Shown here: one piece after another, positions 18,865 through 28,178 of the stretch
Layout of the letters: each line of letters starts with the position of its first letter
How positions within the stretch are numbered: position 1 is the first letter of the stretch
Origin: Pseudomonas taiwanensis
GTDB taxonomy: Bacteria > Pseudomonadota > Gammaproteobacteria > Pseudomonadales > Pseudomonadaceae
Direction of reading: 5' to 3'
Assembly (NCBI RefSeq): GCF_013393345.1
Contig: NZ_QJRF01000061.1
Coordinates: 248,001 to 312,000 of the forward strand
Length of the DNA: 64,000 nucleotides
Program-made: the position numbers and the translations under genes
Notes under the pieces: generated by a model
Database searches by the model: none
What the model was told of the DNA's origin: nothing
Seen by the model: only the letters and a program-made list of their open reading frames with translations

Positions 18865-19068
18865 GGAAAACCTCCGAGTCATTCCGAGTTCACAGATCGA
18901 CCGACTCTAGCCGGAGGGATTCCGCACGGCAGTTCACAGAGTGCTTCGAGATATTGCTGCGGGCCCGCAGGGTGGCGGAAATCGACGTAACCATCTAAAA
19001 AAGCGAATCGCTCGTTCAGATTTCGATAAACCTATTCTTCGGCCGCCATCCAGACGCGAACCACGCCC

Positions 19069-19980
19069 ATGATGACCCTCCGCCAGATCCGCCATTTCAT
19101 CGCCGTCGCCGAGACCGGCTCCATCTCCGCTGCCGCCCAGGCGGTGTTCATCTCCCAATCCACCCTGACCCTGGCCATTCAGCAGTTGGAGGAGGAAATC
19201 GGCGTCAACCTGTTCAACCGTCACGCCAAGGGCATGTCGCTGACCCACCAGGGCCACCAGTTCCTGCGCCAGGCGCACCTGATCCTGGCGACGGTGGAGA
19301 ACGCCAAGCGCAGCCTGCAGCAGAGTACCGACCAGGTCGCCGGCAGCCTCACCATCGGCGTGACCAGCCTGGTGGCCGGCTACTACCTGGCCGACCTGAT
19401 CACCCGCTTCCAACGCGCTTACCCCAACGTGAAGACCCGCGTGGTGGAGGACGAGCGCCCGTACATCGAGCACCTTCTGGTCAGCGGCGAGATCGATGTG
19501 GGCGTGCTGATCCTCTCCAACCTGGAAGACCGCCACGCCCTGCAGACCGAAGTACTGACCCACTCGCCGCACCGCCTCTGGCTCCCAGCCCAGCACCCAC
19601 TGCTGGAACGCGACAGCATCGCCCTGGCGGATGTGGCCGGTGAGCCGCTGATCCAGCTCAACGCGGACGAGATGGGCCTGCACACCCAGCGCATCTGGTC
19701 CCGCGCCGGGCTGACGCCCCAGGTCACCCTGCGCACCGCCTCGGTGGAAGCGGTGCGAAGCCTGGTGGCGGCGGGCCTCGGCCTGTCGATCCAGCCGGAC
19801 ATGACGTACCGCCCCTGGTCACTGGAAGGCGACATCATCGAGGCCCGCCCCTTGGTGGACCTGGGCGCGCCGCTGGATGTGGGTCTCGCCTGGCGACGGG
19901 GCACCGCACGCCCCGCCCTGGTGGACCCGTTCATCACCGTGGCGCGGGAACAGCCGAATAACCGCAGGCTTTCGATTTAA
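19069..19980 (+). CDS. LysR-family transcriptional regulator of the polyamine cluster
   Basis: LysR-type activator of 303 aa (a second ATG follows at 19072). The winged helix-turn-helix is MTLRQIRHFIAVAETGSISAAAQAVFISQSTLTLAIQQLEEEIG, followed by a periplasmic-binding-protein-like effector domain. It lies directly upstream of, and on the same strand as, the aldehyde dehydrogenase and ABC importer genes, which it probably controls; the effector could be spermidine or one of its breakdown products. This is inference from position. Its own leader holds a short AGCGAATCGCT palindrome near 19003-19013 that could be an operator. Confidence 0.92.
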   Translation: MMTLRQIRHFIAVAETGSISAAAQAVFISQSTLTLAIQQLEEEIGVNLFNRHAKGMSLTHQGHQFLRQAHLILATVENAKRSLQQSTDQVAGSLTIGVTSLVAGYYLADLITRFQRAYPNVKTRVVEDERPYIEHLLVSGEIDVGVLILSNLEDRHALQTEVLTHSPHRLWLPAQHPLLERDSIALADVAGEPLIQLNADEMGLHTQRIWSRAGLTPQVTLRTASVEAVRSLVAAGLGLSIQPDMTYRPWSLEGDIIEARPLVDLGAPLDVGLAWRRGTARPALVDPFITVAREQPNNRRLSI

Positions 19981-20007
19981 TCGAACGCTGCTTTCAATAT
20001 TTAGAAT

Positions 20008-20036
20008 TTGTCGACCTCCAGCCCGGCCTCTAGTCT
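20008..20036 (+). promoter_or_regulatory. Possible sigma-70 promoter for the polyamine operon
   Basis: TTGTCG (20008-20013), a 17-base spacer, and TAGTCT (20031-20036) lie in the 103-base gap between the LysR gene and the first aldehyde dehydrogenase. An AT-rich stretch immediately upstream (near 19995-20008) could hold the regulator site. Both hexamers are weak. Confidence 0.35.
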
Positions 20037-20083
20037 CTCCTCCCCATAAGCAGAGGCATGCCGGGCTCCCCAAGGAGCACGGG

Positions 20084-21589
20084 ATGACCACAGAACAACA
20101 GTCCGAGAAGAAAAGAGCCAGCAAGATGACCGGCGCCGCCAGCACCCCGACCCTGCACACCGAACTGCTGATCGACGGCCAGCTCGTCATCGGCGAAGGG
20201 TTGGCCGAGCCGATCATCAACCCCGCCAGCGGCGAAACCCTGGTGACCATCGCCGAAGCCTCCATCGAGCAGGTGGAAACCGCCGTCGCCGCCGCCCATC
20301 GCGCTTTCACCAGCTGGTCGCGTACCACGCCTGCGCAACGCGCCACCGCCCTGCTGGCCATTGCCGACGCCATCGAGAAACGCGCCGATCAGCTTTCCCG
20401 CCTGGAGGCCCTGAACTGCGGCAAGCCGCTGCACTTGGCGCGCCAGGACGACATCCCCGCCACCGCCGACGTATTCCGTTTCTTCGCCGGCGCCGTGCGC
20501 TGCCAGCAGGGCCAGCTCGCCGGTGAGTACGTTCCTGGCCACACCAGCCTGGTGCGCCGCGACCCGGTGGGCGTTGTGGCGTCCATCGCCCCCTGGAACT
20601 ACCCGCTGATGATGGCGGCCTGGAAGATCGCCCCGGCGCTGGCTGCCGGCAATACCCTGATCTTCAAGCCGTCCGAACACACACCGTTGTCCATCCTGGC
20701 CCTCGTGCCGGCGCTGGCGGAAATCCTCCCACCGGGGGTGATCAACGTTATCTGCGGCGGCGGTGACAGCGTCGGCAGCCAACTGGTGGGCCACCCACGC
20801 GTGCGCATGGTGTCGCTGACTGGCGACATCGTCACCGGCCAGAAGATTCTCCAGAGCGCCGCGCGCACCTTGAAACGCACCCACCTCGAACTGGGTGGCA
20901 AGGCGCCAGTGATCGTTTGCAACGACGCCGATATCGAAGCCGTGGTCCAGGGCGTGCGCACCCACGGCTACTACAACGCCGGTCAGGACTGCACCGCCGC
21001 CTGCCGCATCTACGCCCAGGCCGGTATTCACGATCGCCTGGTGAGCGAATTGGGCGAGGCCGTGGCCAGCCTGCGCTTCGCCCGCAAGCGCGACCAGGAC
21101 AACGAAATCGGCCCGCTGATCAGCTCCCGCCAACGCGACCGCGTGGCCAGCTTCGTCGAGCGCGCCCTCGGTCAGCCCCACATCGAGCGCGTCACTGGCG
21201 CCGCCGTGCATTCCGGTGCGGGCTTCTACTACCAGCCCACCCTGCTGGCCGGCTGCAAGCAGCAGGACGAGATCGTCCAGCGCGAAGTCTTCGGCCCGGT
21301 GGTCACCGTCACCCGCTTCGACGACCTGGCCCAGGCCGTGGATTGGGCCAACGACTCCGAATACGGCCTGGCGTCCTCCGTCTGGACCCAGAACCTGGAC
21401 AAGGCCATGCAGGTGGCGGCGCGGCTGCAATACGGCTGCACCTGGATCAACACCCATTTCATGCTGGCCAGCGAAATGCCCCATGGCGGGCTCAAGCGCT
21501 CCGGCTATGGCAAGGACCTGTCCAGCGATTCGCTGCAGGACTACAGCGTGGTGCGCCACATAATGGCCCGCCACGGCACTGACTTTTAA
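20084..21589 (+). CDS. Aldehyde dehydrogenase, gamma-aminobutyraldehyde dehydrogenase type (first copy)
   Basis: NAD(P)-dependent aldehyde dehydrogenase of 501 aa. It has the cofactor-site signature [20 protein letters not shown], the general base glutamate in [11 protein letters not shown] and the catalytic cysteine in [15 protein letters not shown]. The pattern is that of PatD/YdcW enzymes oxidising 4-aminobutanal to GABA; 3-aminopropanal is an alternative. The start at 20084 has AAGGAG; about 28 residues precede the homologous region of the second copy, and an internal ATG at 20126 is possible. It is very similar to the enzyme at 26011-27435, with long identical blocks. Confidence 0.93.
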   Translation: MTTEQQSEKKRASKMTGAASTPTLHTELLIDGQLVIGEGLAEPIINPASGETLVTIAEASIEQVETAVAAAHRAFTSWSRTTPAQRATALLAIADAIEKRADQLSRLEALNCGKPLHLARQDDIPATADVFRFFAGAVRCQQGQLAGEYVPGHTSLVRRDPVGVVASIAPWNYPLMMAAWKIAPALAAGNTLIFKPSEHTPLSILALVPALAEILPPGVINVICGGGDSVGSQLVGHPRVRMVSLTGDIVTGQKILQSAARTLKRTHLELGGKAPVIVCNDADIEAVVQGVRTHGYYNAGQDCTAACRIYAQAGIHDRLVSELGEAVASLRFARKRDQDNEIGPLISSRQRDRVASFVERALGQPHIERVTGAAVHSGAGFYYQPTLLAGCKQQDEIVQREVFGPVVTVTRFDDLAQAVDWANDSEYGLASSVWTQNLDKAMQVAARLQYGCTWINTHFMLASEMPHGGLKRSGYGKDLSSDSLQDYSVVRHIMARHGTDF

Positions 21590-21652
21590 GAGAACAAGAA
21601 CGCACCAACCCGCTTCATCTGCCCCGACCAATAACGAAAAAGAGGGAACAAC

Positions 21653-22804
21653 ATGTCCGTGCGCAAAACCGCCCTGCTCAGCGCAGTGGCTACCGCCATC
21701 CTCGCCAGCGGCAGCCTGCAGGCCGCCGAAGCCCTGAAACAAGTCGGCGCCGGTGAAGGCCAGCTCGACATCATCGCCTGGCCCGGCTACATCGAGCGCG
21801 GCGAGTCGGACAAGAACTATGACTGGGTCACCCAGTTCGAGAAAGACAGCGGTTGCAAGGTCAACGTGAAGACCGCCGCCACCTCCGACGAAATGGTCAG
21901 CCTGATGGCCAAGGGCGGCTATGACCTGGTCACCGCTTCCGGCGACGCCTCCCTGCGTCTGATCTACGGCAAGCGCGTACAGCCGATCAACCCGGACCTG
22001 ATCCCCAACCTGAAGAACCTCGATCCACGCCTGAAGGACGCTCCCTGGTTCACCGTCGACGGCAAGTCCTACGGCACCCCCTACCAGTGGGGCCCGAATC
22101 TGCTGATGTACAACACCAAGGCCTTCGCCAAGGCACCGGACAGCTGGAGCGCGGTGTTCGAGCCGCAGCAACTGGCCGACGGCAAGGCCAACAAGGGTCG
22201 CGTACAAGCCTATGACGGCCCGATCTACATCGCCGACGCCGCCCTCTACCTGAAGTCCGCCAAGCCGGAACTGGGCATCCAGGACCCGTACCAACTGACC
22301 GAAGAGCAGTACACCGCCGCGCTCGACCTGCTGCGCAAGCAACATGGTCTGGTGCACCGTTACTGGCACGACGCGACCGTGCAGATGAGCGACTTCAAGA
22401 ACGAAGGCGTGGCCGCCTCCAGCACCTGGGGCTACATGGCCAACACCCTGAAAGCCGAAGGTCAGCCGGTTGCTACCGTGTTCCCGAAAGAAGGGGTCAC
22501 CGGCTGGGCCGACACCACCATGCTGCACGTGGAAGCCAAGCACCCGAGCTGCGCCTACAAGTGGATGAACTGGTCGCTGGAACCCAAGGTCCAGGGCGAC
22601 GTCGCTGCCTGGTTCGGTTCCCTGCCCGCCGCCCCGGAAGGCTGCAAGGCCAGCGCCCTGCTCGGCGCCGAAGGCTGCACCACCAACGGTTTCGATCAGT
22701 TCGACAAGATCGCCTTCTGGAAAACCCCGCAGGCCGAGGGCGGCAAGTTCGTCCCCTATAGCCGCTGGACCCAGGACTACATCGCGATCATGGGCGGAAG
22801 GTAA
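21653..22804 (+). CDS. ABC importer periplasmic polyamine-type binding protein (YdcS/PotF-like)
   Basis: Exported solute-binding protein of 383 aa with a signal peptide ending near SLQAAEA (cleavage about residue 25). The mature protein begins with GQLDIIAWPGYIERG, then has TAATSDEMVSLMAKGGYDLVTASGD and YGTPYQWGPNLLMYN, features of the spermidine/putrescine binding family. It binds substrate in the periplasm and delivers it to the permeases at 24093-25839. Two cysteine pairs (SGCKVN, SCAYKW; GCKAS, GCTTNG) could form disulfides. A long inverted repeat follows the stop and may shield its mRNA. Confidence 0.93.
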   Translation: MSVRKTALLSAVATAILASGSLQAAEALKQVGAGEGQLDIIAWPGYIERGESDKNYDWVTQFEKDSGCKVNVKTAATSDEMVSLMAKGGYDLVTASGDASLRLIYGKRVQPINPDLIPNLKNLDPRLKDAPWFTVDGKSYGTPYQWGPNLLMYNTKAFAKAPDSWSAVFEPQQLADGKANKGRVQAYDGPIYIADAALYLKSAKPELGIQDPYQLTEEQYTAALDLLRKQHGLVHRYWHDATVQMSDFKNEGVAASSTWGYMANTLKAEGQPVATVFPKEGVTGWADTTMLHVEAKHPSCAYKWMNWSLEPKVQGDVAAWFGSLPAAPEGCKASALLGAEGCTTNGFDQFDKIAFWKTPQAEGGKFVPYSRWTQDYIAIMGGR

Positions 22805-22829
22805 TTCGCACCGATCTCCCAGCAGAAGT

Positions 22830-22975
22830 CACCCCTCTCCCTCTGGGGGGGGGCCGGGGGTGAGGGCGGCCTGGGTCACCTCGGTATTTCCCTCACCTCT
22901 TGTGAACCAATTATCTGAAACACCGAGCGGCTGACGCTCCCCTCACCCCAGCCCTCTCCCAGAGGGAGAGGGAGC
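22830..22975. repeat. Pair of facing CTCTCCC/GGGTGAGGG repeats
   Basis: CCCCTCTCCCTCTGGG...GGGGTGAGGG at about 22832-22867 faces an inverted copy at about 22940-22973 across 70 bases. Each half is itself partly palindromic. Related elements lie at 25874-25910, 25955-25990, 31380-31424 and 43427-43450. Confidence 0.88.
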
Positions 22976-23065
22976 TACTCCGAGCCACCTGAAATTCCCG
23001 CAGGGTCTCCACCGCGAGGCCCCGCCCAAGTCATGTCTTTTTTCGCGTCACCGGAGCACCACACC

Positions 23066-24091
23066 ATGACACTTGCTGTCCAGTTCACCCAGGTTTCCCG
23101 CCAGTTCGGCGAGGTCAAGGCCGTCGACCGGGTATCCATCGATATCAAGGACGGCGAGTTCTTCTCCATGCTCGGCCCATCCGGCTCGGGCAAGACCACC
23201 TGCCTGCGCCTGATCGCCGGCTTCGAGCAGCCCACCTCGGGTTCTATCCGCATCCACGGTGAAGAAGCCGCCGGCCTGCCCCCCTACGAGCGCGACGTGA
23301 ACACCGTGTTCCAGGACTACGCCCTGTTCCCCCACATGAACGTGCGCGAGAACGTCGCCTACGGCCTCAAGGTGAAGGGTGTGGCGAAGGCCGAGCGCCT
23401 GGCCCGCGCCGAGGAAGCTCTCGGTATGGTTGCCCTGGCCGGCTACGGCGACCGCAAGCCGGCGCAGCTTTCCGGCGGCCAGCGCCAGCGCGTGGCCCTG
23501 GCCCGCGCCCTGGTCAACCGCCCGCGTGTGCTGCTGCTGGACGAACCCCTCGGCGCGCTGGACCTCAAGCTGCGCGAGCAAATGCAGAGCGAGCTGAAGA
23601 AGCTGCAGCGCCAGCTCGGCATCACTTTCATCTTCGTCACCCACGACCAGGGTGAGGCGCTGTCCATGTCCGACCGCGTGGCCGTATTCAACAAGGGCCG
23701 CATCGAGCAGGTGGACACCCCGCGCAACCTCTACATGAAACCGGCCACGCCCTTCGTCGCCGAGTTCGTCGGTACCTCCAACGTGCTGCGCGGCGACGTC
23801 GCGCGTCAGCTCACTGGTGTCGAGCAGCCGTTCTCCATTCGCCCCGAGCACATCCGCTTCGCCCATGGCGAGCGCAACGGCAGCGATGTGGAAATCAGCG
23901 GCCTGCTTCACGACATCCAGTACCAGGGCGCCGCCACCCGCTACGAAATCCGCCTGGATAACGGCCAGAACCTCTGCATCAGCCTGCCCAACAGCCAGTG
24001 GCAGGACGCCGCGCCGCTGCACCAGCAGGGCCAGGTGGTCACCGCCCGCTGGGCGCGCGATGCCATGGTCCAGCTGACCGAGGGCGCGTGA
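23066..24091 (+). CDS. ABC importer ATPase, polyamine type (PotA/YdcT-like)
   Basis: ATP-binding subunit that drives uptake, 341 aa. Walker A GPSGSGKTTCLRL, Q-loop FQDYALFPHMNV, signature LSGGQRQRVALARAL, Walker B VLLLDEPLGALD and H-loop FVTHDQGEALS are all intact. The C-terminal TOBE-type regulatory domain (FSIRPEHIRF onward) is that of the spermidine/putrescine class. The start at 23066 (MTLAVQFTQV) has a GGAG site; an upstream in-frame ATG at 23033 lacks one. It is followed by the first permease one base after its stop. Confidence 0.94.
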   Translation: MTLAVQFTQVSRQFGEVKAVDRVSIDIKDGEFFSMLGPSGSGKTTCLRLIAGFEQPTSGSIRIHGEEAAGLPPYERDVNTVFQDYALFPHMNVRENVAYGLKVKGVAKAERLARAEEALGMVALAGYGDRKPAQLSGGQRQRVALARALVNRPRVLLLDEPLGALDLKLREQMQSELKKLQRQLGITFIFVTHDQGEALSMSDRVAVFNKGRIEQVDTPRNLYMKPATPFVAEFVGTSNVLRGDVARQLTGVEQPFSIRPEHIRFAHGERNGSDVEISGLLHDIQYQGAATRYEIRLDNGQNLCISLPNSQWQDAAPLHQQGQVVTARWARDAMVQLTEGA

Positions 24092-24092
24092 C

Positions 24093-25043
24093 ATGGAACT
24101 GACCCTCAACGCCGAGCGGCCACGCGCCGCCAATGGCCTGATGCGCAGGTTCTCGGGCCTGCTCTATCGCCGGCCGACCCTGTACCTCTCGCTGCTGCTG
24201 GTGCCGCCGCTGCTGTGGTTCGGCGCCATCTACCTGGGCTCGCTGCTGACGCTGCTCTGGCAGGGTTTCTACACCTTTGACGACTTCACCATGTCGGTGT
24301 CGACGGACCTGACCCTGGTGAACTTCGGCGCGCTGTTCCAGGCCGCCAACTTCGACATCATCGTGCGCACGCTGAGCATGGCCGTCGCCGTGTCCATTGC
24401 CAGCGCCGCCCTGGCCTTCCCCATCGCCTACTACATGGCGCGCTACACCACGGGCAAGACCAAGGCGTTCTTCTACATCGCGGTGATGATGCCCATGTGG
24501 GCCAGCTACATCGTCAAGGCCTACGCCTGGACCCTGCTGCTGGCCAAGGGCGGCGTGGTGATGTGGTTCGTCCAGGCACTGCACCTGCAGCCCGTGCTGG
24601 AGCTGCTGCTGGGCGTACCCGGCGTCGGCGGCAGCACCCTGTCAACTTCGCACCTCGGGCGTTTCCTGGTGTTCGTGTACATCTGGCTGCCGTTCATGAT
24701 CCTGCCGATCCAGGCGTCCCTGGAGCGCCTGCCGCCGTCGCTGCTGCAAGCCTCGGCCGACCTCGGTGCACACCCGCGCCAGACCTTCATGCAGGTGATC
24801 CTGCCGCTGTCCATCCCAGGTATCGCCGCCGGCTCGATCTTCACCTTCAGCCTGACCCTGGGCGACTTCATCGTGCCGCAACTGGTAGGCCCGCCCGGCT
24901 ACTTCATCGGCAGCATGGTCTACGCCCAGCAGGGCGCCATCGGCAACATGCCCATGGCCGCTGCCTTCACCCTGGTGCCGATCGTGCTGATCGCCGTTTA
25001 CCTGTCCATCGTCAAACGTCTGGGGGCCTTCGATGCACTCTGA
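24093..25043 (+). CDS. ABC importer permease 1, polyamine type (PotB/YdcU-like)
   Basis: Inner-membrane permease of 316 aa with about six hydrophobic segments. The coupling (EAA) loop is [25 protein letters not shown], which contacts the ATPase. A positively charged N-terminal stretch of about 25 residues precedes TM1. It overlaps the second permease gene by 11 bases, so the pair is translationally coupled. Confidence 0.93.
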   Translation: MELTLNAERPRAANGLMRRFSGLLYRRPTLYLSLLLVPPLLWFGAIYLGSLLTLLWQGFYTFDDFTMSVSTDLTLVNFGALFQAANFDIIVRTLSMAVAVSIASAALAFPIAYYMARYTTGKTKAFFYIAVMMPMWASYIVKAYAWTLLLAKGGVVMWFVQALHLQPVLELLLGVPGVGGSTLSTSHLGRFLVFVYIWLPFMILPIQASLERLPPSLLQASADLGAHPRQTFMQVILPLSIPGIAAGSIFTFSLTLGDFIVPQLVGPPGYFIGSMVYAQQGAIGNMPMAAAFTLVPIVLIAVYLSIVKRLGAFDAL

Positions 25044-25839
25044 AAAAGCGTCCTGGGGTCTGAAAGCGGCCGCCTGGGGCGGGCTGGCATTCCTGCACAT
25101 CCCGATCCTGATCATCTTCATGTACGCCTTCAACACGGAAGACGCCGCCTTCAGCTTCCCGCCGCAGGGCTTCACCCTGCACTGGTTCAGCGTCGCCTTC
25201 GGCCGCGCCGACGTGGTGGAAGCGATCAAGCTGTCGCTGCAGGTCGCGGTCGTCGCCACGCTGATCGCCATGGTGCTCGGCACCCTGGCTGCGGCCGCGC
25301 TCTACCGCCGCAGCTTCTTCGGCAAGGAAGGCATCTCGCTGATGCTGATCCTGCCGATCGCCCTGCCCGGCATCATCACCGGCATCGCCCTGCTCTCGGC
25401 GTTCAAGGAATTGGGCATCGAGCCCGGCCTGCTGACCATCGTCATCGGCCACGCCACCTTCTGCGTGGTGATCGTCCACAACAACGTGATCGCGCGCTTC
25501 CGCCGCACCTCCCACAGCCTCATCGAAGCCTCGATGGACCTGGGCGCCGACGGCTGGCAGACCTTCCGCCACATCATCCTGCCGAACCTGGGCTCGGCCC
25601 TGCTGGCAGGCGGCATGCTGGCCTTCGCGCTGTCGTTCGACGAGATCATCGTCACCACCTTCACCGCTGGCCACGAACGCACCCTGCCAATCTGGCTGCT
25701 CAACCAGCTCAGCCGCCCGCGCGACGTCCCTGTGACCAACGTGGTCGCCATGCTGGTGATGCTGGTGACCATGCTGCCCATCCTCGCCGCCTACTACCTG
25801 ACCAAGGGTGGCGAGAGCGTGGCGGGTAGCGGGAAGTAA
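25033..25839 (+). CDS. ABC importer permease 2, polyamine type (PotC/YdcV-like)
   Basis: Second permease subunit, 268 aa, with about six membrane segments and the EAA loop [25 protein letters not shown]. The [10 protein letters not shown] segment before it is typical of the PotC class. With the preceding permease it should form the heterodimeric channel for substrate entry. Confidence 0.93.
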   Translation: MHSEKASWGLKAAAWGGLAFLHIPILIIFMYAFNTEDAAFSFPPQGFTLHWFSVAFGRADVVEAIKLSLQVAVVATLIAMVLGTLAAAALYRRSFFGKEGISLMLILPIALPGIITGIALLSAFKELGIEPGLLTIVIGHATFCVVIVHNNVIARFRRTSHSLIEASMDLGADGWQTFRHIILPNLGSALLAGGMLAFALSFDEIIVTTFTAGHERTLPIWLLNQLSRPRDVPVTNVVAMLVMLVTMLPILAAYYLTKGGESVAGSGK

Positions 25840-25873
25840 GAGTTCCAGGCCTGCATCCTCTCCCTCGCTTTGC

Positions 25874-25990
25874 TCCCCTCTCCCTCTGGGAGAGGGGCCG
25901 GGGGTGAGGGCAACAAAATTCAGTCCAAGCACCGTCGTGTACCCGAACCCAGTAACCCTCTCCCTAGCCCTCTCCCTGAAGGGAGAGGGA
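25874..25990. repeat. Two CTCTCCC/GGGAGAG palindromes upstream of the second aldehyde dehydrogenase
   Basis: First element 25874-25910 (CCCCTCTCCCTCTGGGAGAG with a GGGGTGAGGG tail) and second 25955-25990 (CCCTCTCCCTGAAGGGAGAG). The second ends about 10 bases before the Shine-Dalgarno region GAGGAAG of the gene starting at 26011, so it could affect translation there. Confidence 0.87.
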
Positions 25991-26010
25991 ACAAACGCGA
26001 GGAAGACCCC

Positions 26011-27435
26011 ATGCAAACCAAACTCCTGATCAACGGCCAGCTCATCGCCGGTGAAGGTCCCAGCCTCGCCGTGCTCAACCCGTCCCTCGGTACCGCCCTG
26101 GTGGAAATCGCCGAGGCCAGCCCGGCCCAGGTCGACGCCGCCGTGCGGGCCGCCGATGCCGCCTTCCCGGCCTGGTCGCAGACTTCACCGAAGGACCGCT
26201 CCACCCTGTTGCTCAAGCTCGCCGACACCATCGACGCCCACGCCGAGGAACTCGCCCGCCTGGAGTCGCAGAACTGCGGCAAGCCCTTCTCCGCCGCACT
26301 GAATGACGAACTGCCGGCCATTGCCGACGTGTTCCGCTTCTTCGCTGGCGCCAGTCGCTGCATGAGCGGTTCCGCCGCCGGCGAGTACCTGCCCGGCCAC
26401 ACCTCGATGATCCGCCGCGACCCGGTCGGCGTGGTCGCCTCCATCGCACCGTGGAACTACCCGCTGATGATGGCTGCCTGGAAACTCGGCCCGGCGCTGG
26501 CCGCTGGCAACACCGTGGTGCTGAAGCCCTCCGAGCAGACTCCGCTGACCGCCCTCAAGCTCGCCGAATTCATCGCCGAGATCTTCCCCGCTGGCGTGGT
26601 GAATCTGGTCTTCGGCCGTGGCCCGAGCGTCGGCGAACCGCTGACCACCCACCCGAAAGTGCGCATGGTTTCCCTCACCGGCTCAGTCGCCACCGGCAGC
26701 CGGATCATCGCCGGCACCGCCGACAGCGTGAAACGCATGCACATGGAACTGGGCGGCAAGGCCCCGGTGATCATCTTCGACGACGCCGACATCGACGCCG
26801 CCGTCGAAGGCATCCGCACCTTCGGCTTCTACAACGCCGGCCAGGACTGCACCGCCGCCTGCCGCATCTATGCGCAGAAAGGCATCTACGAGAAGTTCGT
26901 GGCCAAGCTCGGCGAGGCCGTCGGCAGCATCAAGACCGGCCTGCAGGACGACCCGGACACCGAACTCGGCCCGCTGATCACCGAGCAGCACCTCGAGCGC
27001 GTCGAAGGTTTCGTCCAGCGCGCCGCCACCGTGCCGCACATCCAGGTGGTCACCGGCGGCAAGCGCGTCGACGGCCCGGGCTTCTTCTTCCAGCCCACCG
27101 TGCTCGCCGGCGCCCGCCAGGACGACGAGATCGTCCGCCGCGAAGTGTTCGGCCCCGTGGTGTCGGTCACCGCGTTCGACGACGAGGAACAGGTGCTGGC
27201 GTGGGCCAACGATTCCGACTACGGCCTGGCCTCCTCCCTCTGGACCGCCGACGTCGGCCGCGCCCACCGCCTGTCTGCACGCCTGCAGTACGGCTGCACC
27301 TGGGTCAACACTCATTTCATGCTGGTCAGCGAAATGCCCCACGGCGGCGTCAAGCACTCCGGCTACGGCAAGGACATGTCCATGTACGGGCTGGAGGACT
27401 ACACCACCATTCGCCATGTGATGTTCAAGCACTAA
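26011..27435 (+). CDS. Aldehyde dehydrogenase, gamma-aminobutyraldehyde dehydrogenase type (second copy)
   Basis: Aldehyde dehydrogenase of 474 aa, the standard PatD/YdcW length. It has [20 protein letters not shown], the glutamate in [10 protein letters not shown] and the catalytic cysteine in [15 protein letters not shown]. Start supported by GAGGAAG. It is a paralogue of the gene at 20084-21589; the two flank the ABC importer. One may oxidise 4-aminobutanal to GABA and the other 3-aminopropanal to beta-alanine, the two aldehydes that alternative cleavages of spermidine would give; which does which is not visible. Confidence 0.93.
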   Translation: MQTKLLINGQLIAGEGPSLAVLNPSLGTALVEIAEASPAQVDAAVRAADAAFPAWSQTSPKDRSTLLLKLADTIDAHAEELARLESQNCGKPFSAALNDELPAIADVFRFFAGASRCMSGSAAGEYLPGHTSMIRRDPVGVVASIAPWNYPLMMAAWKLGPALAAGNTVVLKPSEQTPLTALKLAEFIAEIFPAGVVNLVFGRGPSVGEPLTTHPKVRMVSLTGSVATGSRIIAGTADSVKRMHMELGGKAPVIIFDDADIDAAVEGIRTFGFYNAGQDCTAACRIYAQKGIYEKFVAKLGEAVGSIKTGLQDDPDTELGPLITEQHLERVEGFVQRAATVPHIQVVTGGKRVDGPGFFFQPTVLAGARQDDEIVRREVFGPVVSVTAFDDEEQVLAWANDSDYGLASSLWTADVGRAHRLSARLQYGCTWVNTHFMLVSEMPHGGVKHSGYGKDMSMYGLEDYTTIRHVMFKH

Positions 27436-27452
27436 CCAGCTGTTCGCTCCTC

Positions 27453-27552
27453 CTGTGGGGGCGACTTCAGTCGCTATGCAGGTCGCAGGCCTGCCCTTCG
27501 AATTTCCAGGGGGCGGCTACGCCGCCCTTAGCGATTGAAATCGCCCCCACAG
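27453..27552. repeat. 100-bp composite palindrome (CTGTGGGGGCGA family)
   Basis: Exactly 100 bases, with outer arms CTGTGGGGGCGA and TCGCCCCCACAG and two inner palindromes (GCAGGTCGCAGGCCTGCC-like and GGGCGGCTACGCCGCCC). A second 100-base member is at 46823-46922 and a truncated half at 41622-41664. Confidence 0.88.
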
Positions 27553-27612
27553 AAAAGCCAAGCAAAAATGCTCCACAGGCAGTACCCGCGAAAACCACCA
27601 GGAGAACGAGCA

Positions 27613-28089
27613 ATGCGTAATACCTTGCGTAATTTCAGCTTCATCCTGTTTTGCGCCATGGCCGGGATGGCCCAGGCGGCTGACGATGCCAAGGCCATAG
27701 TCGATGGCTACATGGCCGCCTGGAACGCCCACGACGTCGACAAGGCCGCCAGCTTCCTGGCCGAAGACGCGGTGTACTTCGACGCCACGGTCGGCACGCC
27801 TCAGGAAGGTCGTGCAGCAGCCCGCGACAATGTCATCAAGGTGTTCGTCGGTGCGGTGCCCAACCTCACTTGGAAGATGACCAGCGAGCCCATCATCAGT
27901 GCCGATGGCATCGCCTTCCAGTGGGAATTCGCCGGTACCAACAGCGGCGCCTGGAGCGCCGAAACCCCGGCCACCAACAAGCCGCTGAAGTTCGAAGGCG
28001 TGAGCTTCATCCGCGTCAAGAACGGCAAGATCACCTACCAGGGCGACTACTACGACGCCCTCGGTTTCAACAAGCAACTCGGCTGGTAA
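27613..28089 (+). CDS. Exported SnoaL-like (NTF2-fold) protein
   Basis: Protein of 158 aa with a signal peptide (MRNTLRNFSFILFCAMAGMAQA, cleavage after about residue 22) and a SnoaL/NTF2-like cone fold: AKAIVDGYMAAWNAHDVDKAASFLAEDAVYF, then GRAAARDNVIKVF and VSFIRVKNGKITYQGDYYD. The fold serves as hydrolase, isomerase, cyclase or simply ligand binder, so no reaction can be assigned. It sits 89 bases before the spermidine dehydrogenase gene and, like that enzyme, is exported, so it may bind its substrate or product. Start supported by AGGAGAA. Confidence 0.88.
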   Translation: MRNTLRNFSFILFCAMAGMAQAADDAKAIVDGYMAAWNAHDVDKAASFLAEDAVYFDATVGTPQEGRAAARDNVIKVFVGAVPNLTWKMTSEPIISADGIAFQWEFAGTNSGAWSAETPATNKPLKFEGVSFIRVKNGKITYQGDYYDALGFNKQLGW

Positions 28090-28096
28090 GCCTTTC

Positions 28097-28121
28097 GCCG
28101 GCGCCCGCCATGGGCGCCGGC
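28097..28121 (+). promoter_or_regulatory. Strong intercistronic hairpin between SnoaL-like gene and spdH
   Basis: Ten-base perfect stem GCCGGCGCCC (28097-28106), loop GCCAT, GGGCGCCGGC (28112-28121), eight bases after the upstream stop. No T-run follows, so it is more likely an mRNA-stability or partial attenuation element than a full terminator. Confidence 0.6.
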
Positions 28122-28178
28122 CCTCCCCTGCTCGTCCCCGCTCCTCGATCGATAACAACTGCCTTGCAAGGATTCGCC

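Noticed and set aside
20030-22543. 837-codon minus-strand ORF across the aldehyde dehydrogenase and binding-protein genes
   Set aside because: Gly/Ala/Val/His-rich composition with no domain; it lies opposite two unmistakable genes, so it is a shadow despite its length.
26451-27620. 389-codon plus-strand ORF in another frame of the second aldehyde dehydrogenase
   Set aside because: Arg/Pro/His-rich out-of-frame translation; the true frame contains all active-site motifs.
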